Source of the DNA: JAEUJM01 sp041908445
GTDB lineage: Bacteria > Actinomycetota > Acidimicrobiia > Acidimicrobiales > DATDAH01
Assembly: GCA_041908445.1 (NCBI GenBank)
Contig: JAYRFK010000065.1
Location: forward strand, 67,333 to 131,332
DNA: 64,000 nucleotides
Reading direction: 5' to 3'
Part shown: one piece after another, positions 1 through 8,694 of the stretch
Numbering within the stretch: the stretch's first letter is position 1
Layout: the number at the start of each line of letters is the position of its first letter
Translations under genes and position numbers: made by a program
The notes under the pieces: model-generated
What the model was told of the DNA's origin: nothing
Databases searched by the model: none
Seen by the model: the letters and a program-made list of their open reading frames with translations, nothing else

Positions 1-1658
1 GCCTCGCCTTCCTCGCCGACCTGCGGGCGGTGCAGCCCGACAAGCCCTGGTTCCTCTACCTGTGCCCCGGCGCGTGCCACTCACCGCACCAGTCGCCGCC
101 CGAGTGGCGCGAGCGCTACCGCGGCCGCTTCGACCAGGGCTGGGACGCGTGGCGCCAGGCCACCTTCGAGCGCCAGCTCGCCGAGGGGATCCTGCCCGAG
201 GGCACCGAGCTCTCTCCGCGTCCCGACTGGGTGCCGGCCTGGGACGACCTCTCCGAGGACCAACGGCGGGTCTCGGCCCGCTACATGGAGTGCTTCGCCG
301 CCTACCTGTCGCACTTCGACCACCACCTCGGCCGCCTGCTCGACCGCCTCCGCGAGACCGGCGAGCTCGATGACACCCTGGTCATGGTGATCTCCGACAA
401 CGGGGCGAGCTCCGAGGGCGGCCCCAACGGCTCGGTCAACGACGCCCGCAACTGGAACGTGGCCGAGATGACCGTCGAGGAGGCCGTCGAGCGCATCGAC
501 GAGATCGGCGGGCCGACGATCCACAACAACTACCCGTGGGGCTGGACGGTGGCGGGCAACACGCCGTTCAAGCGCTGGAAGCGCGAGACCCACGAGGGCG
601 GTGTCTGCGACCCGCTGATCGTGCACTGGCCCAACGGGATCACCGCCCGGGGGGAACGGCGCCGCCAGTACGCCCACGCCGTCGACCTGCTCCCCACGAT
701 CCTCGAGGCCGTCGGCGTCGAGGCCCCCACGGTGATCGACGGCGTCGAGCAGCAGCCCATCGCGGGGACGTCGCTGCACTACAGCTTCGACGACCCCACC
801 GCACCCGATCGCCACACCGTGCAGTACTACGAGATGCTCGGCAGCCGGGCGCTCTACCAGGACGGGTGGAAGGCGGTGACCTATCACCCCATCGCCGACA
901 CGAGCATCCACATCGACGACGACCCGTGGGAGCTGTACCACGTCGCTGTGGACCCCTCCGAGTGCCACGACCTCGCCGCGGCCGAGCCCGAGCGCCTCCG
1001 GGCGATGATCGACCGGTGGTGGGTCGAGGCCGAGGCCAACCAGGTGCTGCCGGTGGACACCGACCTGCTCACTGCGATCCTCGGCCTCGAGCGACCGGGC
1101 ATCCCCGAGCGCGACCACTACGAATTCCGCCCGGGCGGCGGGCCCGTGCCGGAGACCTGCACGGTGAACGTCCGCAACCGCTCGCACACCGTCACCGCCG
1201 AGCTGGCCGGGCCCCTCGGCGACGCCGAGGGCGTGCTGTTCGTCCAAGGCTCGGTGCTCGGCGGTTGGGTGCTGTACGTGGCCGACGGCCACCTGCACTA
1301 CGCCCACAACTACGTCGGGCTGCGCACGCAGCGGGCCCGCTCGGACCGGCCGCTCGACCCGGGGGCCCGCACGCTCGCCCTGCGCTTCGAGCGCACCGGC
1401 GAGCACCGCGGTGTCGCCCACCTGCTCGCCGACGGGGTCGAGGTCGGTGCCGGCGAGATCCCGCAGTTCACTCCGGTGCGTTTCGCCATCACCGGCGACG
1501 GCGTCCACTGCGGCGAGCACTGGGGCGTGGCGGTCTGCGACGACTACCGCGCCCCGTTCCGCTTCACCGGCCCGCTGCACCGGGTGCTGATCGATGTCGA
1601 GGGCGAGGCGTTCTCGGACCCCGAGGCCGACGCCCACGACGCCCTCCGCAAGCAGTAG
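1..1658 (+). CDS. Sulfatase family protein, 3' part only
   Basis: Hydrolase of the arylsulfatase / alkaline-phosphatase superfamily, which removes sulfate esters. The frame is open to the left edge (first whole codon at base 3), so the N-terminus and the CxPxR active-site signature that becomes formylglycine lie outside the window. About 550 residues are visible. Family features seen are the calcium-binding segment VISDNGASSEGG and the substrate-side segment TPFKRWKRETHEGG, in which Lys and His are typical active-site residues. The last ~170 residues form a beta-rich C-terminal domain after the sulfatase core. It ends 47 bases before the LLM gene, which has its own -10-like box, so the two need not be one operon. 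Family assignment is firm; substrate unknown. Confidence 0.85.
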   Translation, partial: LAFLADLRAVQPDKPWFLYLCPGACHSPHQSPPEWRERYRGRFDQGWDAWRQATFERQLAEGILPEGTELSPRPDWVPAWDDLSEDQRRVSARYMECFAAYLSHFDHHLGRLLDRLRETGELDDTLVMVISDNGASSEGGPNGSVNDARNWNVAEMTVEEAVERIDEIGGPTIHNNYPWGWTVAGNTPFKRWKRETHEGGVCDPLIVHWPNGITARGERRRQYAHAVDLLPTILEAVGVEAPTVIDGVEQQPIAGTSLHYSFDDPTAPDRHTVQYYEMLGSRALYQDGWKAVTYHPIADTSIHIDDDPWELYHVAVDPSECHDLAAAEPERLRAMIDRWWVEAEANQVLPVDTDLLTAILGLERPGIPERDHYEFRPGGGPVPETCTVNVRNRSHTVTAELAGPLGDAEGVLFVQGSVLGGWVLYVADGHLHYAHNYVGLRTQRARSDRPLDPGARTLALRFERTGEHRGVAHLLADGVEVGAGEIPQFTPVRFAITGDGVHCGEHWGVAVCDDYRAPFRFTGPLHRVLIDVEGEAFSDPEADAHDALRKQ

Positions 1659-1692
1659 GGGACGGGGCGGCGGCGGGCGCGCGGGTGGGGGC

Positions 1693-1698
1693 TAGGTT
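1693..1698 (+). promoter_or_regulatory. -10 box of leaderless LLM oxidoreductase gene
   Basis: TAGGTT lies 7 bases before the ATG at 1706 and no Shine-Dalgarno sequence lies between. This fits a leaderless mRNA starting at or next to the ATG, and the same arrangement recurs through the window. Confidence 0.55.
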
Positions 1699-1705
1699 CC
1701 GGGCG

Positions 1706-2599
1706 ATGGAGATCGGGATCGCGCTGCCGACCATGGCCCCTGGCTACGGGCCGACGACGACGGTGGACTGGGCCCGGGCGGTCGACGCTGGCCCGTTCTC
1801 CAGCATCAGCACCGGTGAGCGCATCTCGTTCGACAACCCGGACTGGGTCGTCGCCCTCGCGGCCGCGGCGGCGGTGACCGAGCGGGTGCGGGTGATCGCC
1901 AACGTGGTGGTGCTGCCGCTGCACCCCGCGGCCGAGGTCGCGAAGCAGATCGCCACCCTCGACCAGGTCTCGGGCGGGCGGGTCACCCTCGGGGTCGGGG
2001 TCGGCGGCCGCGAGCACGACTACCGCAGCCTGGAGGCCCCCTTCGTCCGCCGCCACGCCCGCCTCGACGAGCAGGTCGCCGAGCTCAAGCGCCTGTGGGT
2101 CGGTGAGCCGCCCTTCGAGGGCGCGGACCCGGTTGGCCCGCCGCCCGTGCAGGCCGGCGGTCCGCCGATCCTCGCCGGCGCCCTCGGGCCGAAGAGCATG
2201 GCCCGCGCCGCACGCTGGGCCGACGGCGTGACCGGCTTCAGCGTGGCCGGCGTGGTCGGCGAGATGGCCAACACGTTCCGGCTGGCCGAGCGGGCGTGGC
2301 AGGACGCCGGGCGCACCGAGGCGCCCCGCAGGGTCAACGGCTGCTTCTACCTGCTCGGCCCGGACGACGATGCCGCCCGCGACGAGCTGCGGGTCTTCGC
2401 CGCCCGCTACCTCGGCGTGTTCGGTCGGGAGTTCGCGGAGGCCATGGCCGCCGAGACCCGCATCTGGAACGAGGCCGCCCTGCACGAGGTGCTCGACGGC
2501 GCCGAGGCGGAGGGCTGCGACGAGCTGATCCTCGTGCCCGGCACGGTCGACCTCGACTGCCTCGAGCGCACGGTCGCCGTGCTCGCCGCCCGCGCCTGA
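1706..2599 (+). CDS. LLM-class (luciferase-like) F420/FMN-dependent oxidoreductase
   Basis: 297-residue TIM-barrel oxidoreductase of the bacterial luciferase-like superfamily. In actinobacteria most of these use coenzyme F420 or FMN. Visible hallmarks are the N-terminal strand MEIGIALPT, the segment VIANVVVLPLHPAAEVAKQIATL, and the cofactor/phosphate loop SGGRVTLGVGVGGRE followed by a large helical insertion. The ATG at 1706 was chosen because TAGGTT sits 7 bases upstream; the frame is open much further upstream but that stretch overlaps the sulfatase. The cofactor cannot be read with confidence from the sequence, and the substrate is unknown. It is a single gene facing a convergent neighbour. 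Confidence 0.85.
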   Translation: MEIGIALPTMAPGYGPTTTVDWARAVDAGPFSSISTGERISFDNPDWVVALAAAAAVTERVRVIANVVVLPLHPAAEVAKQIATLDQVSGGRVTLGVGVGGREHDYRSLEAPFVRRHARLDEQVAELKRLWVGEPPFEGADPVGPPPVQAGGPPILAGALGPKSMARAARWADGVTGFSVAGVVGEMANTFRLAERAWQDAGRTEAPRRVNGCFYLLGPDDDAARDELRVFAARYLGVFGREFAEAMAAETRIWNEAALHEVLDGAEAEGCDELILVPGTVDLDCLERTVAVLAARA

Positions 2600-2623
2600 G
2601 GCCCGCCGTCCCGAGCCAGGGCG

Positions 2624-3349
2624 CTATTCGTCGAGCGGCGTGCCCGGCGGCTTCAGGATTCCGCCGAAGAACGCGTCGAGGTAGGGCGAGGGATCGGCCG
2701 ACCAGTCGAGGGCCCGCACCTGCGCGAGCGTGCGCCGCCCGCCGAACGACCGGAACAGGTCGAACAGTGGGCCGGCGAGGTGGACCTGGGCCTCCTCGCC
2801 GTCGGGCACGTCCCCGAGGGTGAGCACCCGGCCCTTCGTCGTGATCTCGAGGGTGGGTAGCCCCTCGGCCTGGATGAGGCGGTCGAGGCTCTTGGCGAGG
2901 AAGCCGAAGCCGACGGCGAGCCCGTCGGTGTCCCGGGCGCCCGGTTCGCCGAGCGCGCCCCGCAGGTCGTGCTCGTGGGTCGTCACGTCGAACACCATCT
3001 GGCTGGCCGGCGCCGGTGGGACCGCGGGGATGGCCGCCTCGAGCTGCGGGCCGACCTCGTCCCAGTGGTCGAGGAGCCCGCCGACGGGGAGGCTGCCCAA
3101 GCGGTCGATCTGCGCCTCCGTCCAGGGGTCGGAGCCGGCCCCGGCCACGTTGCCGGCGAGCACGTCGTCGACCGCGCCCACCATGTGGGCGACGAGCTGG
3201 TTCACCGTCCACTGTGGGCACGCCGGCACCACCCGGTCGGCCACCGCGTCGGGACCTGCCGTCCGCAGCAGCTCGGTGCTGCGCCGGCGGGTGCCGCCGT
3301 AGGCGGCGGCGATGGCGTCGGGCTCGGCGAGGATCGAGGTGCGGGCCAT
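2624..3349 (-). CDS. Maleylpyruvate isomerase / DinB-superfamily protein (TIGR03083-like)
   Basis: 241-residue protein of the mycothiol-dependent maleylpyruvate isomerase / DinB fold. The N-terminal four-helix region contains the family segment VPACPQWTVNQLVAHMVGAVDDVL, with metal-ligand-type His, and a later VTTHEHDLRGALG motif supplies a second HEHD cluster. The C-terminal ~90 residues resemble the SCP2-like beta domain often attached to this family (RVLTLGD, VHLAGPLFDLFRSFGGRRT). Start at ATG 3349: TACGGT lies 6 bases upstream (leaderless), and upstream in-frame codons overlap the divergent P450. The family includes mycothiol S-transferases; the exact reaction is unknown. Confidence 0.8.
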   Translation of the reverse strand: MARTSILAEPDAIAAAYGGTRRRSTELLRTAGPDAVADRVVPACPQWTVNQLVAHMVGAVDDVLAGNVAGAGSDPWTEAQIDRLGSLPVGGLLDHWDEVGPQLEAAIPAVPPAPASQMVFDVTTHEHDLRGALGEPGARDTDGLAVGFGFLAKSLDRLIQAEGLPTLEITTKGRVLTLGDVPDGEEAQVHLAGPLFDLFRSFGGRRTLAQVRALDWSADPSPYLDAFFGGILKPPGTPLDE

Positions 3350-3355
3350 GACCGG

Positions 3356-3361
3356 ACCGTA
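3356..3361 (-). promoter_or_regulatory. -10 box of leaderless DinB/MDMPI gene
   Basis: TACGGT on the minus strand, 6 bases before the ATG at 3349. It lies in the 61-bp divergent region shared with the P450 gene that starts at 3411. Confidence 0.55.
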
Positions 3362-3410
3362 TTCGCCGCCGGAGCCCGCGGGGATCACCGGGCTGGGGTT
3401 CAATGGCGCC

Positions 3411-4631
3411 GTGACCGCGCCCACCGCCCCGGCCCCCGCCGGCACCCGCCCGAGCTTCGACCTGCTCGATCCCGAGTTCTACCGGCCGAACCCGCACGAG
3501 GCCTACACGTGGATGCGCCACCACGAGCCCGTCTACCGGGACGAGCGCAACGGCCTCTGGGCCGTCACCCGCCACGCCGACGTGCTCGACGTCGAGCGCC
3601 GCAACCACGTGTTCCTGAGCGGTCCGGGCTACCGGGCGCTGCCGTCGCCCGACGAGACGAACATGATCGCCCAGGACGACCCCCGCCACCAGCAGCAGCG
3701 GCGCCTCGTGTCCCGGGACTTCACGCCCGCCGCGGTACGGACCCGGGCCGACGAGACCCGCGCCCTGGTGGTCGACCTGCTCGACGAGGCGCTCGTCCCC
3801 GACGCCGGCGGGACGGGCGTGCTCGAGGTCGTCGACCAGTTGGCCGCTCAGCTCCCCGCCCGGCTCACCTCGCGGCTGCTGGGCTTCCCCGAGGAGCAGT
3901 GGCGGGACCTGAAGAGCTGGTCCGAGCGCCTCATGCGCCTCGACACCATGGACCGCGACCCCGACGTCGCCATGGGCGTCGTGACGGCCTGCTTCGAGTT
4001 CAACACCCGGCTCGACGACCTGCTCGCCGCCCGCACGGGCTGCCCGATGGACGACCTGCTCTCCGTGTGGGCGAACGCCGAGATCGAGGGCAAGCCCCTC
4101 GACCGCCTGTCGATCTTCCACGAAACCGGCCTGTTCATCTCGGGCGGCGCGGAGACGACCCGCACGGTGATCGCCCACGGCCTGCGGGCGTTCTGCGACC
4201 ACCCGGACCAGTGGGAGCGGCTCGCCGAGCACCCCGAGGCCATCCCGACCGCGGTCGAGGAGCTGCTCCGGTGGGTCACGCCCCTGAACAACTTCTTCCG
4301 CACCGCCGCGGTCGACACCGAGGTCGGCGGCCAGGCGATCGCCGCCGGCGACCGGGTGATCCTGCTGTACCCGTCGGCCAACCGCGACGAGGCCGTGTTC
4401 GACGAGCCCTTCCGCTTCGACGTCACCCGCAGCCCGAACCACCACGTGGCCTTCGGGTACGGCACCCACTTCTGCCTCGGCGCCAACTTCGCCCGCCAGA
4501 CCCTGCGGATCCTGCTCGAGGAGCTGTCCACGCGGCTCACCGACCTGCACGTGGTGAGCGAGCCCGACGTGGAGCCCAACCTCTTCGCCCGGGCGGTGCG
4601 GACCTTCGAGCTCGGCTACCGCCGGCGCTGA
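3411..4631 (+). CDS. Cytochrome P450
   Basis: 406-residue soluble class I P450 mono-oxygenase. The I-helix oxygen-binding motif is GGAETTR, the K-helix ExxR is in EELLRW, and the haem loop is FGYGTHFCLG with the axial Cys near residue 355. It closely resembles actinobacterial P450s acting on sterols, terpenes or fatty acids, but substrate cannot be assigned. No ferredoxin or reductase gene is adjacent. The GTG at 3411 gives the usual N-terminus (a short Pro/Ala lead before SFDLLDPEFYRPNPHEAY). An in-frame ATG at 3312 would overlap the divergent gene and add sequence unlike the family. A second P450 (16170-17414) lies 12 kb away. Confidence 0.93.
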   Translation: MTAPTAPAPAGTRPSFDLLDPEFYRPNPHEAYTWMRHHEPVYRDERNGLWAVTRHADVLDVERRNHVFLSGPGYRALPSPDETNMIAQDDPRHQQQRRLVSRDFTPAAVRTRADETRALVVDLLDEALVPDAGGTGVLEVVDQLAAQLPARLTSRLLGFPEEQWRDLKSWSERLMRLDTMDRDPDVAMGVVTACFEFNTRLDDLLAARTGCPMDDLLSVWANAEIEGKPLDRLSIFHETGLFISGGAETTRTVIAHGLRAFCDHPDQWERLAEHPEAIPTAVEELLRWVTPLNNFFRTAAVDTEVGGQAIAAGDRVILLYPSANRDEAVFDEPFRFDVTRSPNHHVAFGYGTHFCLGANFARQTLRILLEELSTRLTDLHVVSEPDVEPNLFARAVRTFELGYRRR

Positions 4632-4665
4632 ACGACCCGGCCGTGGGGCGGGTGCTCCGCGCCGC

Positions 4666-6261
4666 TCAGTAGGCGCCGGGCGGGCTCGAGGCCGTGCGGG
4701 GCCGGCCGTCCCGCGTACGGGTCACGGCGTCGCTCCACGGGCCCCCGAGGGGGCGGATGTCGGGCCGGCTCGGGGCGTCTCCCCACACCGCCGGCGGGAT
4801 CGCGGCGAGGACCGCGCCGGGGACCGTGGCCCCGAGGAGGTGGAAGTCCCGGGGCGCCGCGCCCGGGTGCACGAGGCGGGGGCGCACCACGTTGATGAGG
4901 TTGTCGGCGCGCAGCTGGGCTTCGTTGCACGTCGGGTTGGCGTCCGTGCACGCCGACGACCCCTCGATGCCGAGCGGGTGGTCGACCGGTCCGTTCCAGA
5001 TCACGTTGCCGTCGATGCGGAGGTCGTCGTCGCCGAGCGCAGGATCGGGCACGTTCGTGTCCGCCGGTGCGTCGACCGGCCCTCGGAGGTCGAAGTGCTG
5101 CCAGCGGCTCGGCGTCGTGGACGGGTTCAGGACGACGTTGTTCAGCACGTACACGTGGCGGTTCGGGATCACCTGGCCGGCGTCGCCGGCGGCGGGGCCC
5201 CAGCCGCCGGCGTCGCGGTGCGCCGTGCAGGTGGCGGTGTCCCCGTCGCAGCCGCGCGCGCCGTGCACCACCTCGATGACGTGGGAGCGCCGGCCCACGC
5301 GGTAGAGCGTGTTGTGGGCGAGGAGGACGTCGAACCCGCCGTTCACCCCGAGGCCGGCGCCGTCGACGTCGTGCACCACGTTGTCCACGATCTCGACGCC
5401 GTAGGCCTCGTAGTGCAGCCAGGGCGCCACCATGAACTCGAAGCCGGTGCCTTGGCCGGCCGACACGCCGCCGGTGCCGCAGTGGTGGAAGCGGTTGCCG
5501 GCGATGACCAGGTCGGCCGAGCCGCCCTTGGCGTACAGGCACCAGTCGTCGCCGTGGTGGATCACCGAGCGCAGCACGTGGCCGTGCTGGACGGCGACGA
5601 AGTCGACCGGGTTCTCGTAGGAGCCCGAGATGTTGGAGTCCTCCACCCCCACGTGGGTGCTCTGGTTGACCTTGAGCCCCTCGTGGAGGTCGTGGCCGGC
5701 CACGATGCGCACGCGGCGGAACCGCACGTGGTCGCCCCGCTCGACGTGCACGGCGACGTCGCTCGCGGCGGGGTGGCCACCGCCCGCCACGAACCGCAGC
5801 CCGTCGAACGTGAGGTGGGCGACGTCGTAGACGTTGAGCCCGCCGTCGATCGTGACCGTCCCCGGCCCGTCGGCCGCCTCGATGCTGATCGGCGCGTCGG
5901 CCGAGCCGTGCCGGGCCTCCATCCACCCGTTCGTGATCGAGCCGTACGGCACGACGCCGGGCGTGATCCGGATGCGGGTGCCGGTGCCCGTGGGCTCGGT
6001 GGGGACGCGGGCCCAGGCTGCGCCGAGCGTGCGCAGGGCGTGGGCCCGGTCGGCGCCCGACGCCCGGTTGCGCCCGTGGATGGGGTCCACCCAGATCGTC
6101 GCCGGCGCCCCCGCCGGCCCGGCCTCCGAGGCCAGGGCGGTCGACTCGTCGGGACCCCTGTCGGGCCCGGCGCCGGCGGGCATCGGCGGCGCCCCGACGA
6201 CGGCACCCAGGAGAAGGGCGAGCGCCACCGCCCCCCGTCGCCCTATGGTCCGCGTTCGCAT
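4666..6261 (-). CDS. Secreted right-handed parallel beta-helix protein
   Basis: 531-residue exported protein. It begins with a signal peptide (RTRTIGRR n-region, then a long Ala/Leu/Val core, cleavage near PAGA). The body is a pectate-lyase-like parallel beta-helix: repeated short strands with asparagine ladders, for example DSNISGSYENPVDF, NRFHHCGTGGVS, DNVVHDVDGAGLGVN, HNTLYRVG and NNVVLN. Paired Cys (CDGDTATC, ACTDANPTC) suggest disulfides outside the cell. Such folds bind or cleave polysaccharides, but no specific catalytic triad is recognisable. ATG 6261 is preferred (GATGAT 7 bases upstream); ATG 6273 is in frame and also possible. Confidence 0.8.
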   Translation of the reverse strand: MRTRTIGRRGAVALALLLGAVVGAPPMPAGAGPDRGPDESTALASEAGPAGAPATIWVDPIHGRNRASGADRAHALRTLGAAWARVPTEPTGTGTRIRITPGVVPYGSITNGWMEARHGSADAPISIEAADGPGTVTIDGGLNVYDVAHLTFDGLRFVAGGGHPAASDVAVHVERGDHVRFRRVRIVAGHDLHEGLKVNQSTHVGVEDSNISGSYENPVDFVAVQHGHVLRSVIHHGDDWCLYAKGGSADLVIAGNRFHHCGTGGVSAGQGTGFEFMVAPWLHYEAYGVEIVDNVVHDVDGAGLGVNGGFDVLLAHNTLYRVGRRSHVIEVVHGARGCDGDTATCTAHRDAGGWGPAAGDAGQVIPNRHVYVLNNVVLNPSTTPSRWQHFDLRGPVDAPADTNVPDPALGDDDLRIDGNVIWNGPVDHPLGIEGSSACTDANPTCNEAQLRADNLINVVRPRLVHPGAAPRDFHLLGATVPGAVLAAIPPAVWGDAPSRPDIRPLGGPWSDAVTRTRDGRPRTASSPPGAY

Positions 6262-6394
6262 GCCCGGGATCATCGGCACGCTCGGTGGTCCGCCTGACGA
6301 TCGACCGCGGTCGCGGGCGGAGACCGGCGCGCGGCGGCGCGGGAGTGGACCTCCGGCCCTGTGCCGGGTGCCACCCGTCGGCCACACTGCGGGC

Positions 6395-7693
6395 ATGGCC
6401 TTCACCCTGCACGCGCCCGAGGACGGCGCCGCCCTCATCCATGACACCGACCGCCTCGGTGTGCCCCTCGGCCCCGGTCAGCCCATGGGCCTGCTCCACG
6501 CGCTCGGCAAGCGCGAGCGCTTCGACGACCTCGTCGTGTTCGGGGCGCTCCTCGTCGACCTCTACGAGCTGTTCACCCGCCCCGGTGTCCGCCTCCTCAG
6601 CGGCTTCTACGGCCCGGCCGAGCGGTTCCTCCTCGACTCGGGGGCCGACATCCAGTTCGTGCCCTCGGACTTCCGGCGGTTCACCCCCATCATCGAGCGC
6701 TTCGCCCCCCGGGTGCTCGCCACCGCCGTCTCCGCCCCGGACGAGGACGGGTGGATGAGCCTCTCGGTGCACGCCGGTGCCTCCATCGCCGAGCTCAACC
6801 GGGCCATCGCGGACCCCGACCGGGTCGTGATCGCGGAGGTCGTCGCCGACGCGCCCCGCACGTTCGGGCTCATGCCCGACCACCCCCACCGCCTGCACTA
6901 CGACGACGCCGACCTGGTGATCGAGGGCGACCGCCCGATGTTCGTGCTGCCCGACGCCGTGCCCACCGACGTCGACGAGGAGATCGCGCGCCACGTTCGG
7001 CCGTTCATCACCGACGGCTGCACGCTGCAGACGGGCATCGGCGGGATCCCCTCGACCATCGCCCGCCTCCTGGCGAACGACGACGGTGGCGACTACGGCG
7101 TGCACTCCGAGATGTTCACCACCGGGCTCATGGAGCTGCACAAGGCGGGCAAGGTCACGAACGCCCGCAAGGGCCAGTTCGACGGGTTGTCGATCTCCAC
7201 GTTCGCGGCCGGTACCACGGATCTCTACGAGTGGCTCGATGGCAACGAGGAGGTGCGCTTCCTGCCCGTGGACGTCGTGAACTCGCCCGAGGTCATCGCC
7301 CGCAACCACAAGATGGTCACCATCAACGGCGCGCTCATGCTGGACCTGTGGGGCCAGGCCGTGGCCGACACGCTCGGCAGTCGCCAGTTCTCCGGCATCG
7401 GCGGCCACGAGGACTTCGTCTCGGTCGCGGGCCTCGAGCTCGAGGACCGCAGCCTCATCTGCCTGCCCTCGCAGGCGAACGTGAACGGCCAGCCGGTGTC
7501 CCGGATCGTGGCCGGGCTTCCCGCCGGGACCATCGTCACCACCCCCCGGCACCAGCTGGACATCGTGGTCACCGAGTACGGCGCGGCGTCGCTGCGGGGC
7601 CGCACGGTGCGGGAGCGGGCGGTGGCTCTCGCCGAGATCGCGCACCCCGACGACCGGGCCGAGCTCCTCGAGCAGGCTCGGCGGATGGGTTGA
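6395..7693 (+). CDS. Acetyl-CoA hydrolase/transferase family CoA-transferase
   Basis: 432-residue enzyme of the acetyl-CoA hydrolase / 4-hydroxybutyrate CoA-transferase family, which moves CoA between acids through a glutamyl-CoA intermediate. Both halves of the fold are present: an N-terminal part ending near DDADLVIEGDRPM, and a C-terminal part with LQTGIGGIPSTIARLL and GVHSEMFTTGLMEL. The Glu in HSEMF is the expected nucleophile. The glycine-rich FSGIGGHEDF segment matches the CoA-binding loop. The length is normal for the family. Start ATG 6395 has CACACT 6 bases upstream, fitting a leaderless start. The donor and acceptor acids are not predictable. Confidence 0.88.
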   Translation: MAFTLHAPEDGAALIHDTDRLGVPLGPGQPMGLLHALGKRERFDDLVVFGALLVDLYELFTRPGVRLLSGFYGPAERFLLDSGADIQFVPSDFRRFTPIIERFAPRVLATAVSAPDEDGWMSLSVHAGASIAELNRAIADPDRVVIAEVVADAPRTFGLMPDHPHRLHYDDADLVIEGDRPMFVLPDAVPTDVDEEIARHVRPFITDGCTLQTGIGGIPSTIARLLANDDGGDYGVHSEMFTTGLMELHKAGKVTNARKGQFDGLSISTFAAGTTDLYEWLDGNEEVRFLPVDVVNSPEVIARNHKMVTINGALMLDLWGQAVADTLGSRQFSGIGGHEDFVSVAGLELEDRSLICLPSQANVNGQPVSRIVAGLPAGTIVTTPRHQLDIVVTEYGAASLRGRTVRERAVALAEIAHPDDRAELLEQARRMG

Positions 7694-7719
7694 GCGCCCC
7701 GGCGCGCCGGTCGCACGCG

Positions 7720-7725
7720 TAGCGT
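7720..7725 (+). promoter_or_regulatory. -10 box of leaderless ABC transporter operon
   Basis: TAGCGT ends 6 bases before the ATG at 7732. It drives the two-gene ABC transporter unit. Confidence 0.55.
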
Positions 7726-7731
7726 CGGGCC

Positions 7732-8694
7732 ATGGCGGTCATCGAGACGGAGGGGCTGACGAAGCGGTTCGGTGCGCTCGCCGCGGTCGCCGACCTGGAC
7801 CTCGCCGTCGAGGGCGGGGAGATCTTCGGGTTCCTCGGGCCGAACGGTGCCGGCAAGACCACCACGACCCGGCTGCTGCTCGATGCCCTCCGCCCCACCT
7901 GCGGGGTCGCCCGGGTGCTCGGGGGGTCGGGCCGCGACCCCGAGATCCGCCGGCGGATCGGCGTGCTGCCCGCCGACCTGCACTTCGACCCGCGCCTCAC
8001 CGGGCGGGAGCTCTTCGCGTACGTCGGCCGGCTGCGCGGGGAGGACCGCTCGAGCGCGGTCGACCAGCTCTGTGAGCGGTTCGACCTCGATCCCGATCGA
8101 CGCATCGACGAGCTGAGCACCGGGAACCGGCGCAAGGTCGGGATCGTCGTCGCGTTCGCGCACGACCCGGAGCTGCTCGTGCTCGACGAGCCGACGTCGG
8201 GCCTCGATCCCATCATGCAGGAGGAGTTCCACGACCTCGTGCGGGAGCGCAACGCGATGGGCACGACCGTGTTCCTCAGCTCACACGTCCTCGCGGAGGT
8301 GCAGGAGATGGCCGACCGGGTGGGGCTCATCGGCGACGGCCGCCTGCTCGACGTGCGCACGGTCGCCGAGCTCCTCGGCCACGGGCGCCAGCATCTCGTA
8401 GTCGAGCTTCCCGAGCCCCCACCGCCCGACGCGTTCGCCGCGGTCCCCGGCGTGTCGGAGGTCGTGGTCGAGGGCTCGGTCGTCCGGCTCGTCGTCGACG
8501 GTGAGGTCCACCCGGCGCTGGCCCGGGCCGCCGACTTGCGGACGCTGCGCATCACCAGCCACGAGCCGGACCTCGAGGCCGTCTTCCTGGCCCGCTACCG
8601 GCCCGAGTCCCCGCACGGCGATCCCGTCGAGGGCGGGGCGGGCGCAGCGGGCGTCGCGGGCGACGAGGGGGACGCGTCCGGGGTGTCGTCGTGA
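7732..8694 (+). CDS. ABC transporter ATP-binding protein
   Basis: 320-residue nucleotide-binding subunit of an ABC-2-type exporter. Walker A is GPNGAGKTT (about residues 36-43), the signature loop is LSTGNRRK (a variant of LSGGQ), Walker B is LLVLDEPTSGLD and the switch His is in SSHVLAEVQ. The C-terminal ~100 residues match the DUF4162-like tail of drug and lipid exporters. It overlaps the permease start by 4 bases (GTGA), so the two are translationally coupled and presumably form one transporter. Substrate unknown. Confidence 0.92.
   Translation: MAVIETEGLTKRFGALAAVADLDLAVEGGEIFGFLGPNGAGKTTTTRLLLDALRPTCGVARVLGGSGRDPEIRRRIGVLPADLHFDPRLTGRELFAYVGRLRGEDRSSAVDQLCERFDLDPDRRIDELSTGNRRKVGIVVAFAHDPELLVLDEPTSGLDPIMQEEFHDLVRERNAMGTTVFLSSHVLAEVQEMADRVGLIGDGRLLDVRTVAELLGHGRQHLVVELPEPPPPDAFAAVPGVSEVVVEGSVVRLVVDGEVHPALARAADLRTLRITSHEPDLEAVFLARYRPESPHGDPVEGGAGAAGVAGDEGDASGVSS

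Noticed and set aside
4616..7645. 1009-codon minus-strand open frame
   Set aside because: It runs across two real genes in the wrong frame (beta-helix protein and antisense of the CoA-transferase), a GC-driven shadow.
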